Shown here: positions 7,015 through 13,341 of the stretch, piece after piece
How positions within the stretch are numbered: position 1 is the first letter of the stretch
Layout: each line of letters starts with the position of its first letter
Source of the DNA: Bacteroidales bacterium
GTDB taxonomy: Bacteria > Bacteroidota > Bacteroidia > Bacteroidales > UBA932
DNA length: 13,341 bases
Direction of reading: 5' to 3'
NCBI GenBank assembly: GCA_024681565.1
Contig: JAILAO010000040.1
Location: forward strand, 1 to 13,341
Position numbers and translations under genes: made by a program
The notes under the pieces: model-generated
Told to the model about the DNA's origin: nothing
Seen by the model: only the letters and a program-made list of their open reading frames with translations
Databases searched by the model: none

Positions 7015-9120
7015 ATGGACAATCCTTTGTTGATCCCTTCCCCCCTGCCTTTCGGAGCACCACGCTTCGACCGGATCCGGGAAGAACATTATCTGCCGGC
7101 CTTCCGCGCGGCGATTGCCGGGGCCAAGGCGGAAGTAGATGCCATCACCGCCAATCCGGATGCACCCGGCTTCGAGAACACCATCGAGGCCCTCGAATTC
7201 GCCGGAAGCAACCTGGACGATGTCAGCGGCATCTTTTTCAACCTGCTGGAAGCCGAAAGCGACGACCGGATGCAGCAGATCGCGGAGGAGGTTTCTCCCC
7301 TGCTGACCGAATACGAGATGTATGTCTCGCTGAACGAGGCGCTGTTCGCACGGATCAAGACCGTTTATGCAGACCGGGACGCGCTGGACCTGGCGCCGGA
7401 CCAGCGGAAACTGCTGGATGAGACCTACCGGGGTTTCGTACGCAGCGGCGCACTCCTCTCCCCCGCGGACAAGAAGATCTATGCGCAACTGGAGGAAGAA
7501 CTCTCGCTGCTGGAACTGAGATACGGCAAGAACGTGCTCGACGCCACCAACGCCTTCACCCTGGAACTCTCCGACGAGAAGGATCTGGAAGGCCTCCCGC
7601 AGTACGTCCGGGACCAGGGCGCGCAAACCGCCCGGGAAAAAGGCAGGACCGGATGGGTCTTCGACCTTACGCATCCGAGCTATGTCCCCTTCCTGCAATA
7701 CAGTGCCCGCGCAGATCTCCGGGAGCGGATGTGGCGCGCCTACAATTCCCGTGCAAACGGGGGTCCCGCGGACAACAGCGGCGTCTGCCTGCAGATCGCA
7801 GAACTGCGCCGCCGGATCGCCCGGCTGCTCGGGTATGCGAACTGGGCCGACTATGCCCTGGAAGAACGGATGGCGAAAAACGTTCCCGCCGTGCGGGAGC
7901 TGCTGGACCGCCTGATGGGACCTTCGCTGCCGGCTGCCCGCCGGGAAATCGGAGAGCTGCTGGATTACGCCCGGGCCCACGGCTATTCCGGGACGCAGAT
8001 GCAGCCCTGGGATTTCGCCTACTGGTCGGAGCGCTACCGTGCGGAGCATTTTGCGCTCAGCGACGAGCAGCTCAAACCCTACTTCCGGCTCGAAGACTGC
8101 ATCGAAGCCGTTTTCGGACTCGCCACCCGCCTTTACGGCCTGCAGTTCATCCCCCGTCCCGACCTGCCGGCCTACCACCCGGACGTGCGCGTCTTTGACG
8201 TCCAGGACGCCGGAGGACGGCATCTGGCGCTTTTCTACGCCGATTTCTTCCCCCGCCCCGGCAAACGCGGCGGCGCCTGGATGACCAATTTCCGCGAACT
8301 GTCCGCCCCCGGCGGCAAAGAACGGCGGCCGCTGGTGAGCATCGTGACCAATTTCAGCAAGCCGGGACCCGACACGCCGTCGCTGCTGACCCATGACGAA
8401 CTGACCACCTTCCTGCACGAATTCGGCCACGCCCTGCACGGGATGCTGGCCGAGGGGCGCTACCCCTCGATGACGGGCACCAACGTCGCCCGCGACTTCG
8501 TGGAGCTGCCCTCGCAGCTGATGGAGAACTGGGCCTTCGAGCCCGGATACCTCCGTCCCTTCGCACGCCACTGGCAGACGGGCGAACCCATCCCCGAAGC
8601 ACTCGTGGAGCGGCTCGTGGCCGCCCGCAACTACCACGCGGCCTACTTCCAGGTCCGCCAGCTCCGCTTCGGCCTGCTGGACCTTGCCTGGCACACGCTG
8701 CAGGAGGAGCTCCCCGCCGGCCTTGACTGTCATCCTGACTGTCATTCTGAGCGAAGCGAAGAATCCGGATCCTCCGGCAGGCCCCAGGACGACAGGACCT
8801 CCGCGCTGGAGCAGCGCGCCCTCGCGGATTGCGCCACACTGCCCGACATCCCCGGGAGCTGCATCTCCACGGCATTCAGCCACATCTTCTCCGGCGGCTA
8901 TTCCGCCGGCTACTATTCATACAAGTGGGCGGAAGTCCTCGAGGCCGACGCTTTCTCGCTTTTCCGCGAAAAAGGCATCTTCAGCCGCGAGGTGGCCGGC
9001 GCATTCCTGGAGAACGTCCTCTCAAAAGGCGGAAGCGAAGACGAGGCGGTCCTGTACCGCCGCTTCCGCGGGCATGGACCCGACCCTGACGCATTGCTCA
9101 AGAAACTGGAAATCATCTGA
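7015..9120 (+). CDS. dcp: M3-family zinc peptidase, peptidyl-dipeptidase Dcp type, with repeat-derived insertion
   Basis: 701-residue cytoplasmic oligopeptidase (no signal peptide) of the M3A family. Dcp-type enzymes remove C-terminal dipeptides from short peptides. The N-terminal two thirds are the helical part of the family fold. The zinc site is complete: HEFGH with His468, Glu469 and His472, then Glu497 exactly 25 residues on, in DFVELPSQLMENW. The C-terminal family block STAFSHIFSGGYSAGYYSYKWAEVLEADAF is intact. Between them, residues 571-594 (DCHPDCHSERSEESG...QDDR) form a hydrophilic segment absent from relatives as I know them. It corresponds to a short dispersed repeat read in frame and accounts for most of the excess over E. 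coli Dcp (about 681 aa). The ATG is chosen because the NPLL..PSPLPFGAPRFDRIREEHY N-terminus is family-typical. pncB follows after 2 bases. Dcp rather than another M3A oligopeptidase is inferred from overall similarity. Confidence 0.92.
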   Translation: MDNPLLIPSPLPFGAPRFDRIREEHYLPAFRAAIAGAKAEVDAITANPDAPGFENTIEALEFAGSNLDDVSGIFFNLLEAESDDRMQQIAEEVSPLLTEYEMYVSLNEALFARIKTVYADRDALDLAPDQRKLLDETYRGFVRSGALLSPADKKIYAQLEEELSLLELRYGKNVLDATNAFTLELSDEKDLEGLPQYVRDQGAQTAREKGRTGWVFDLTHPSYVPFLQYSARADLRERMWRAYNSRANGGPADNSGVCLQIAELRRRIARLLGYANWADYALEERMAKNVPAVRELLDRLMGPSLPAARREIGELLDYARAHGYSGTQMQPWDFAYWSERYRAEHFALSDEQLKPYFRLEDCIEAVFGLATRLYGLQFIPRPDLPAYHPDVRVFDVQDAGGRHLALFYADFFPRPGKRGGAWMTNFRELSAPGGKERRPLVSIVTNFSKPGPDTPSLLTHDELTTFLHEFGHALHGMLAEGRYPSMTGTNVARDFVELPSQLMENWAFEPGYLRPFARHWQTGEPIPEALVERLVAARNYHAAYFQVRQLRFGLLDLAWHTLQEELPAGLDCHPDCHSERSEESGSSGRPQDDRTSALEQRALADCATLPDIPGSCISTAFSHIFSGGYSAGYYSYKWAEVLEADAFSLFREKGIFSREVAGAFLENVLSKGGSEDEAVLYRRFRGHGPDPDALLKKLEII
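8728..8794. repeat. short palindromic dispersed-repeat insertion (CHSERSEES type) inside dcp
   Basis: 67 bases bounded by TGTCATCCTG (8728-8737) and CAGGACGACA (8785-8794), which are inverted repeats with 9 of 10 matches. It holds TGTCATTCTGAGCGAAGCGA from 8740, a core I recognise as recurring in many bacterial genomes. Translated one way it gives CHSERSEES, and on the other strand FFASLRMT, both common signature peptides. An internal CCGGA-TCC-TCCGG hairpin lies at 8765-8777. No transposase is present and no clear target duplication flanks it. It is read in frame as part of the M3 peptidase. Confidence 0.7.
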
Positions 9121-9122
9121 AT

Positions 9123-10328
9123 ATGAAACCTATTATCACGCACCTTACCGACAACGACCTCTACACCTTCACCTGCCAGTACTACATTCTGGAAACCTAC
9201 CCGCGCGCCGAGGTCGAGTATACTTTCTTCGACCGGAACCACCAGCAGTATCCCCAAGGATTCGACAAGCTCCTGCGCGAGCAGCTCGACCATATGGCCG
9301 AGGTCACCATCACCGACGAGGAGATTGAATTCATGAAACGCAAGTGCGTCTTCCTGCCGCTCTGGTATTTCACCTACCTGCGCGGTTTCCGATTCCGCCC
9401 GGGCGAGGTCAGCATCAGCCAGGATGAAGAGGGCCATCTGGACATCAAGGTCCGCGGCAAGTGGTTCTCCGCGATCATGTGGGAAATGCCGATCCTCTCC
9501 TGCATCAGCGAGCTGATGCACGGCCTGCGGGGCGATTTCGAACGCTATGACCCCGTCCGCGAAGAGGCGAAGGCACGCGCCAAGACCGAGCGCATCTTCG
9601 GCTCCGGCCTGGTGCTCGGCGATATGGGTACGCGTCGCCGCTTCAGCTTCGCCCACCACGATATGGTGGTGCGCGTGATGAAGGAAGTGGCCGACTCCCG
9701 CAAGTGGCCCGGCAAGTTCACCGGCACCTCCAACGTATGGCTGGCGATGAAATACGACTGCGTACCCCTCGGCACGATGTCCCACCAGCTCATCTCCTTC
9801 GAGGAGAACGTCAGCGGCGTGTTCGAGTGCAACTTCAACGTAATGAAGAAGTTCAGCGACGTCTATGACGGCGACAACGGGATCTACCTCTACGACTGCT
9901 TCGGCGACGAGGTCTTCTTCTCCAACCTCTCCAAGCGGATGGCCATGATGTACAAGGGCCTGCGCGTGGACAGCGGCGACGAGTTCGAACAGACGGAGAA
10001 GATCATCGCCAAGTACAAGTCCCTGGGCATCGACCCTGCCACCAAGCAGGTCTGCTACTCCAACGGCCTCGACATCGACAAGGCCATCGAGATCCACAAC
10101 TATGTGGCCGGCCGCGTGCAGGACTCCTACGGAGTGGGCACGCACCTTACCTGCGATGTGGACGGGGCCGACCCGATGAACATCGTCGTGAAACTCACCC
10201 GCGGCCGCATCACCGAACTGCGCGAGTGGCACGACTGCGTCAAACTCTCCTGCAACCTCGGCAAGACCCTCGGCAATCCCGAGAAATGCGCCTACCTCTC
10301 CTCGCTGCTGAAAACCAGCGAAAAATAG
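9123..10328 (+). CDS. pncB: nicotinate phosphoribosyltransferase
   Basis: 401-residue cytoplasmic enzyme of NAD salvage. It converts nicotinate and PRPP to nicotinate mononucleotide, with ATP hydrolysis. The length is normal for the E. coli-type PncB (about 400). Family motifs: THLTDNDLYTFTCQYYI at the N-terminus; GTRRRFS near 170; FTGTSNV with Gly201-Asn204; LGTMSHQ with His221, which matches the autophosphorylated active-site histidine (His219 in Salmonella); RVDSGD at 281-286; and SNGLDID for the phosphate site. It begins 2 bases after the dcp stop with no Shine-Dalgarno, so it is probably co-transcribed and coupled. It ends 23 bases before the hairpin shared with convergent gdhA. Confidence 0.95.
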   Translation: MKPIITHLTDNDLYTFTCQYYILETYPRAEVEYTFFDRNHQQYPQGFDKLLREQLDHMAEVTITDEEIEFMKRKCVFLPLWYFTYLRGFRFRPGEVSISQDEEGHLDIKVRGKWFSAIMWEMPILSCISELMHGLRGDFERYDPVREEAKARAKTERIFGSGLVLGDMGTRRRFSFAHHDMVVRVMKEVADSRKWPGKFTGTSNVWLAMKYDCVPLGTMSHQLISFEENVSGVFECNFNVMKKFSDVYDGDNGIYLYDCFGDEVFFSNLSKRMAMMYKGLRVDSGDEFEQTEKIIAKYKSLGIDPATKQVCYSNGLDIDKAIEIHNYVAGRVQDSYGVGTHLTCDVDGADPMNIVVKLTRGRITELREWHDCVKLSCNLGKTLGNPEKCAYLSSLLKTSEK

Positions 10329-10351
10329 GAAGGGCAAAGAAGCGAACAACA

Positions 10352-10382
10352 AAGGAGGCTGGCAAAATCTGCCAGCCTCCTT
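10352..10382. terminator. hairpin terminator between convergent pncB and gdhA
   Basis: Perfect 13-bp inverted repeat (10352-10364 and 10370-10382, arm AAGGAGGCTGGCA) with a 5-base loop, placed between the stops of pncB (10328) and gdhA (10404). After the stem the minus strand reads TGTTGTTCGCTTCTTTG, which is T-rich. The plus strand has only the two T's at the stem end. It is more convincing for gdhA, but may serve both directions. Confidence 0.7.
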
Positions 10383-10403
10383 GCGGAATCATTCAAACGG
10401 GAC

Positions 10404-11747
10404 TTAAACCGTGCCCTGCTCCAGCATCGCCTGGGCGACTTTCATGAAGCCGGCGATGTTCGCGCCCTTCACATAGTCCACGCTACCGTCCGGCTGGGTG
10501 CCGAACTTGACGCACTGTTCGTGGATGGACTTCATGATGAAGTGCAGCTTCTCGTCGACCTCCTTGCCGCTCCAGCTGATGTGTTCGGCGTTCTGGGTCA
10601 TCTCCAGGCCGGAAGTGGCCACGCCGCCGGCGTTGACCGCCTTGCCCGGGGCGAAGAGGATGCCGTTGTGCTGGAAGAAGTGGATGGCGCCGGGCTGGCA
10701 GCCCATGTTGGACACCTCGCAGCAGCACCAGCAGCCGTTGGCCTTGAGTTCCTTGGCATCATCCTCGGACAGCTCGTTCTGGAAGGCGCAAGGCAGGGCG
10801 ATGTCGCACGGGACGCTCCACGCCTTCTTGCCGGGGGTGAAGCGGGCCTTGTCCGGGAAACGGGTCGCCATGTCCTCCACGCGGTCGCGGTTGGAGGCGC
10901 GCATGACGAGCATGTAGTCGATCATCTCCGGGGTGATGCCGTCCGGGATCTCGCAGACGCCGTCCGGGCCCGAGATGGCGACCACCTTCGCGCCCAGCTC
11001 GAGGGCCTTGGTGCTGGCGCCCCAGGCCACGTTGCCGAAGCCGGAGAGTGCGACCTTGCAGCCCTTGATGTCCTTGCCTGCATGATGCAGGAGGTCCTGG
11101 GTGAAATAGAGCGCGCCGAAGCCGGTGGCTTCCGGACGCAGGATGGAGCCGCCCCAGGTGGCACCCTTACCGGTCAGCACGCCGGTGTTGTACTGGCGGG
11201 CGAGTTTCTTGTACATGCCGTAGAGGTAGCCGATTTCGCGGCCGCCCACACCCACGTCGCCGGCCGGGACGTCCTGGTCGGGACCGATGCACTGCCAGAG
11301 CTCCCACATGAAGGCCTGGCAGAAGCGCATGATCTCCTCATCAGTCTTGCCCTTGGGATCAAAGTCGCTGCCGCCCTTGGCGCCGCCCATCGGCAGGGTC
11401 GTGAGGGCATTCTTGAACGTCTGCTCGAAGCCGAGGAACTTCAGCATCGAGGGAGTCACGGCACGGTGGAAGCGCAGGCCGCCCTTGTAGGGGCCGATGG
11501 CGCTGTTGAACTGTACGCGGTATCCGGTATTGGTCTGGACCTCGCCTTTGTCATCCACCCAGGTGACCCGGAAGGAGAAAATGCGGTCCGGCTCGACCAT
11601 CCGCTCGACGATCTTCGCCTTCTCGAATTCAGGGTGCTGGTTATAGACCTCCTCGATGGACTCGAGGACCTCCTGTACCGCCTGGAGATATTCGCTCTCG
11701 CCGGGATACTTGGCCCGGAGACGGGCCATGATGTCGTTTGTCTTCAT
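10404..11747 (-). CDS. gdhA: NADP-type glutamate dehydrogenase (hexameric family I)
   Basis: 447-residue cytoplasmic enzyme catalysing 2-oxoglutarate + NH3 + NAD(P)H to glutamate. The length matches the small hexameric class (about 445-450). Substrate-site motifs: GPYKGGLRFH (Lys88), LPMGGAKGGSDFDPKG with catalytic Lys124, and DVPAGDVGVGGREIG with Asp164, the proton-transfer aspartate. The coenzyme domain has a GFGNVAWG dinucleotide loop and later VNAGGVATSGLEM. NADP preference is inferred from family resemblance, not demonstrated. Residues 339-350 (CWCCCEVSNMGC) hold five cysteines in the usually less Cys-rich segment before the conserved Asn-Met. It begins 37 bases after the korB stop on the same strand. 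I see no clear Bacteroidota promoter in the gap, so it may be transcribed with korAB. Confidence 0.95.
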   Translation of the reverse strand: MKTNDIMARLRAKYPGESEYLQAVQEVLESIEEVYNQHPEFEKAKIVERMVEPDRIFSFRVTWVDDKGEVQTNTGYRVQFNSAIGPYKGGLRFHRAVTPSMLKFLGFEQTFKNALTTLPMGGAKGGSDFDPKGKTDEEIMRFCQAFMWELWQCIGPDQDVPAGDVGVGGREIGYLYGMYKKLARQYNTGVLTGKGATWGGSILRPEATGFGALYFTQDLLHHAGKDIKGCKVALSGFGNVAWGASTKALELGAKVVAISGPDGVCEIPDGITPEMIDYMLVMRASNRDRVEDMATRFPDKARFTPGKKAWSVPCDIALPCAFQNELSEDDAKELKANGCWCCCEVSNMGCQPGAIHFFQHNGILFAPGKAVNAGGVATSGLEMTQNAEHISWSGKEVDEKLHFIMKSIHEQCVKFGTQPDGSVDYVKGANIAGFMKVAQAMLEQGTV

Positions 11748-11784
11748 TCCGAAAGATCAGTGTTATAAGTTATGTGTCAAGTGG

Positions 11785-12804
11785 TTATTCTACTTCCCAG
11801 GTGGAGCCGCTGTGCAGCAGCTCGTCCACGCTGTGGATCTTCGAGCTGGCCATCACGTCCTTGACCTGGTCGCGCACGCCGTCGTCATAGGTGATGTCCT
11901 TGACGTCGCGGATCACGCCGAGGGCGACCGGATAGAGCGGACCCTTCATGTCCGCCAGGGCCATGTGGATGCCGATGTTGTCGGTATGGGCATCGTGGAC
12001 CAGGACATCCTCTTCCGTGAAACTGCCCTCACCGATGCGCACGGCACGGATCTTCTTGCCGTCGTAGATGAGGCCCTTGTCGCGGTTCTTGCCATAGATC
12101 ATCTTCTCGCCGTGGCGCAGGATGATCGTATGGTCTGCCTTGACCGCGGGATCGGACAGGTCCTTGTGGGCACCGTCGTTGAAGATGACGCAGTTGGTCA
12201 GCATCTCCATCACGGAGCAGCCGTCATGCAGGGCGGCCGCCGTCATGATCTCTTCATTGAGCTTCAGCTCCACGTCCAGCGAGCGGGCGAAGAAAGTACC
12301 CTTGGCGCCCAGCACCAGCGAACCCGGATTGAACGGGTGCTCGACCGTGCCGTACGGCGAGGTCTTCGTGATCGCGCCGAACTTGGAGGTTGGGGAATAC
12401 TGTCCCTTCGTCAAGCCGTAGATGCGGTTGTTGAAGAGGATGATGTTGATGTCGATATTGCGCCGGATGGCGTGTATGAAATGGTTGCCGCCGATGGCGA
12501 GGGCGTCGCCGTCGCCGCAGGCCTGCCAGACCGTCAGCCAGGGATTCGCCACCTTGATGCCGGTGGAGACCGCCGTGGCGCGGCCGTGGATGCTGTGGAA
12601 CCCGTAGGTATCCATATAATAAGGAAGCCGGGAGGAGCAGCCGATGCCGGACACCACCACGTAGCGCTCCTTGTCATAATTGAGCGCCTGGCTCACCTTC
12701 GGAAGTGCGCGCTGCAGCGCTGCCAACACGGCGTGGTCGCCGCAACCCGGGCACCAGCGGACTTCCTGGTCGCTCTTGAAATCTTTGAATGTCAGTGTTG
12801 CCAT
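11785..12804 (-). CDS. korB: 2-oxoacid (2-oxoglutarate):ferredoxin oxidoreductase, beta subunit
   Basis: 339-residue thiamine-diphosphate and iron-sulfur subunit. With KorA it interconverts 2-oxoglutarate + CoA with succinyl-CoA + CO2, using ferredoxin. The TPP site is seen in GDGD (97-100) and NNRIYGLTKGQYSPTS (125-140). Four cysteines fit the [4Fe-4S] ligands of the family: Cys18 and Cys21 in WCPGCGDH, Cys56 in GIGCSSR, and Cys205 in LTNCVIFND. SIHGRA after the third is typical of KorB rather than pyruvate or indolepyruvate enzymes, and adjacency to gdhA agrees. The start follows the korA stop by 3 bases and is preceded by a good ribosome site. Assignment to 2-oxoglutarate rather than another 2-oxoacid is likely but not proven. 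Confidence 0.92.
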   Translation of the reverse strand: MATLTFKDFKSDQEVRWCPGCGDHAVLAALQRALPKVSQALNYDKERYVVVSGIGCSSRLPYYMDTYGFHSIHGRATAVSTGIKVANPWLTVWQACGDGDALAIGGNHFIHAIRRNIDINIILFNNRIYGLTKGQYSPTSKFGAITKTSPYGTVEHPFNPGSLVLGAKGTFFARSLDVELKLNEEIMTAAALHDGCSVMEMLTNCVIFNDGAHKDLSDPAVKADHTIILRHGEKMIYGKNRDKGLIYDGKKIRAVRIGEGSFTEEDVLVHDAHTDNIGIHMALADMKGPLYPVALGVIRDVKDITYDDGVRDQVKDVMASSKIHSVDELLHSGSTWEVE

Positions 12805-12807
12805 AAT

Positions 12808-13341
12808 CTACATCTCCTTCTGGATGGCCGCGACCAGCTCGCTCACGAGGAACGGCTGTCCCTGGACCTTGTTGAACTTACGAATGTCCCTGCCGGGGAA
12901 CCTGGCACGCAGGTAATCGGCGAACTGCCCGCTGTTGAGCTCGCAGACGAGGATCTTCTCAAAGCGCGAGAAGACCTCTTCCGTGTTCGCGGGAAGCGGG
13001 TTGATGTAGTCGAAATGGACATAGGACACGTCCCCGATCTCGTGCACGGCACTGAGGATGTGGCCATAGGTGCCGCCCCAGCCCACGACCAGCATTTTGC
13101 CGGAGTCGGGGCCGTTCAGCAGCTCGAGCGCCGGGAGATCCCGGGCGATCCGCGCCACCTTCTCCGCGCGCTCCCCGACCATCTGGGCATGGTTGGCCGG
13201 ATCCGTCGAGAGCACGCCGGCATGGTTCTTCTCGAGGCCGCCGACGCGGTGCTCGAAGCCTTTCTGGCCGGGCAGGGCCCACTTGCGCACCAGCGTCTCG
13301 GGGTCGCGCTCGAAAGGTTTGAATTTCTCGCCATCCGGCAG
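12808..13341 (-). CDS. korA: 2-oxoacid:ferredoxin oxidoreductase, alpha subunit, C-terminal part
   Basis: C-terminal 177 residues of KorA; the gene enters from the right edge of the window in frame from 13341, so the true start is outside. An internal GTG at 13290 is codon-in-frame Val, not the start. The visible part includes FEHRVGGLEKN at about residue 33, then LVVGWGGTYGHILSAVHEIG, YINPLPANTEEVFSRFEKILVCELNSGQ and FNKVQGQPF, which correspond to the C-terminal domains of the alpha subunit. In Bacteroidota this subunit often carries a fused gamma domain at its N-terminus, which cannot be checked here. It is immediately upstream of korB on the same strand. Confidence 0.93.
   Translation of the reverse strand: MPDGEKFKPFERDPETLVRKWALPGQKGFEHRVGGLEKNHAGVLSTDPANHAQMVGERAEKVARIARDLPALELLNGPDSGKMLVVGWGGTYGHILSAVHEIGDVSYVHFDYINPLPANTEEVFSRFEKILVCELNSGQFADYLRARFPGRDIRKFNKVQGQPFLVSELVAAIQKEM
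12814..12819 (-). promoter_or_regulatory. Shine-Dalgarno site of korB inside the korA end
   Basis: The minus strand reads AAGGAG, then 9 bases, then the korB ATG at 12804. The site sits in the last korA codons before the TAG. A strong site like this is uncommon for Bacteroidota and absent before the other internal genes here, which suggests it balances KorA and KorB synthesis. Confidence 0.55.

Noticed and set aside
6940..8883. 647-codon open frame on the minus strand opposite the M3 peptidase
   Set aside because: It lies entirely antisense to a gene with intact zinc-peptidase motifs, its protein resembles no family I know, and long antisense frames are expected in GC-rich codon-biased DNA.
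11748..11784. TTGACA followed by TAACAC in the korB-gdhA gap (minus strand)
   Set aside because: The spacing is about 9 bases, far short of 17, and Bacteroidota do not normally use this consensus; no TAnnTTTG box is present.
13288..13290. GTG as the start of a 160-aa KorA
   Set aside because: The frame stays open with plausible KorA residues (LPDGEKFKPFERDPETL) up to the window edge, so this is an internal valine codon of a larger gene.

Overview
This window looks like an ordinary chromosomal stretch of a GC-rich member of the Bacteroidota, probably order Bacteroidales. The genes are Bacteroidales-like: a long Rel protein, a short CNNM protein, a porin with a C-terminal aromatic residue, an M3 dipeptidase next to pncB, KorAB and a hexameric GDH. 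The longest intergenic gap also carries the Bacteroidota vegetative promoter signature (TTTG, 19 bases, TAnnTTTG). Shine-Dalgarno sites are mostly absent, apart from a clear one before korB. I see no tRNA, rRNA, CRISPR array, phage gene or transposase. The longest gap without a gene is 206 bases (6809-7014).

Layout: (1) 2-1492 (+) is the 3' two thirds of a Rel/SpoT-type (p)ppGpp enzyme, overlapping by one base a 184-aa tryptophan-rich protein of unknown function (1492-2046). (2) 2053-6808 (-) is a four-gene membrane cluster, transcribed in the order DASS/SLC13 anion symporter, outer-membrane porin, short CNNM/CBS protein, EamA exporter. It starts from a well-formed promoter at 6846-6876. (3) 6809-7014 is a divergent regulatory gap with three promoter-like elements and a minus-strand hairpin terminator, which together outline a possible short RNA of about 60 nt. 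(4) 7015-10328 (+) holds an M3 peptidyl-dipeptidase and, 2 bases later, nicotinate phosphoribosyltransferase (pncB). (5) 10352-10382 is a perfect 13-bp hairpin between convergent genes. (6) 10404-13341 (-) holds korA (partial), korB and gdhA, which together handle 2-oxoglutarate.

How the genes fit together: the kor-gdh group links ferredoxin-dependent interconversion of succinyl-CoA and 2-oxoglutarate to ammonia assimilation into glutamate. The DASS symporter and porin could form an outer- plus inner-membrane route for di- or tricarboxylates. The M3 peptidase and PncB pair looks like salvage housekeeping.

The most notable feature is a small repeat-like insertion at about 8725-8796, read in frame inside the M3 peptidase. 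It encodes the recurrent peptide CHSERSEES (antisense FFASLRMT), which is typical of a short dispersed palindromic repeat. The second is the possible short RNA or attenuator at 6891-6988. I found no convincing new multi-gene system.
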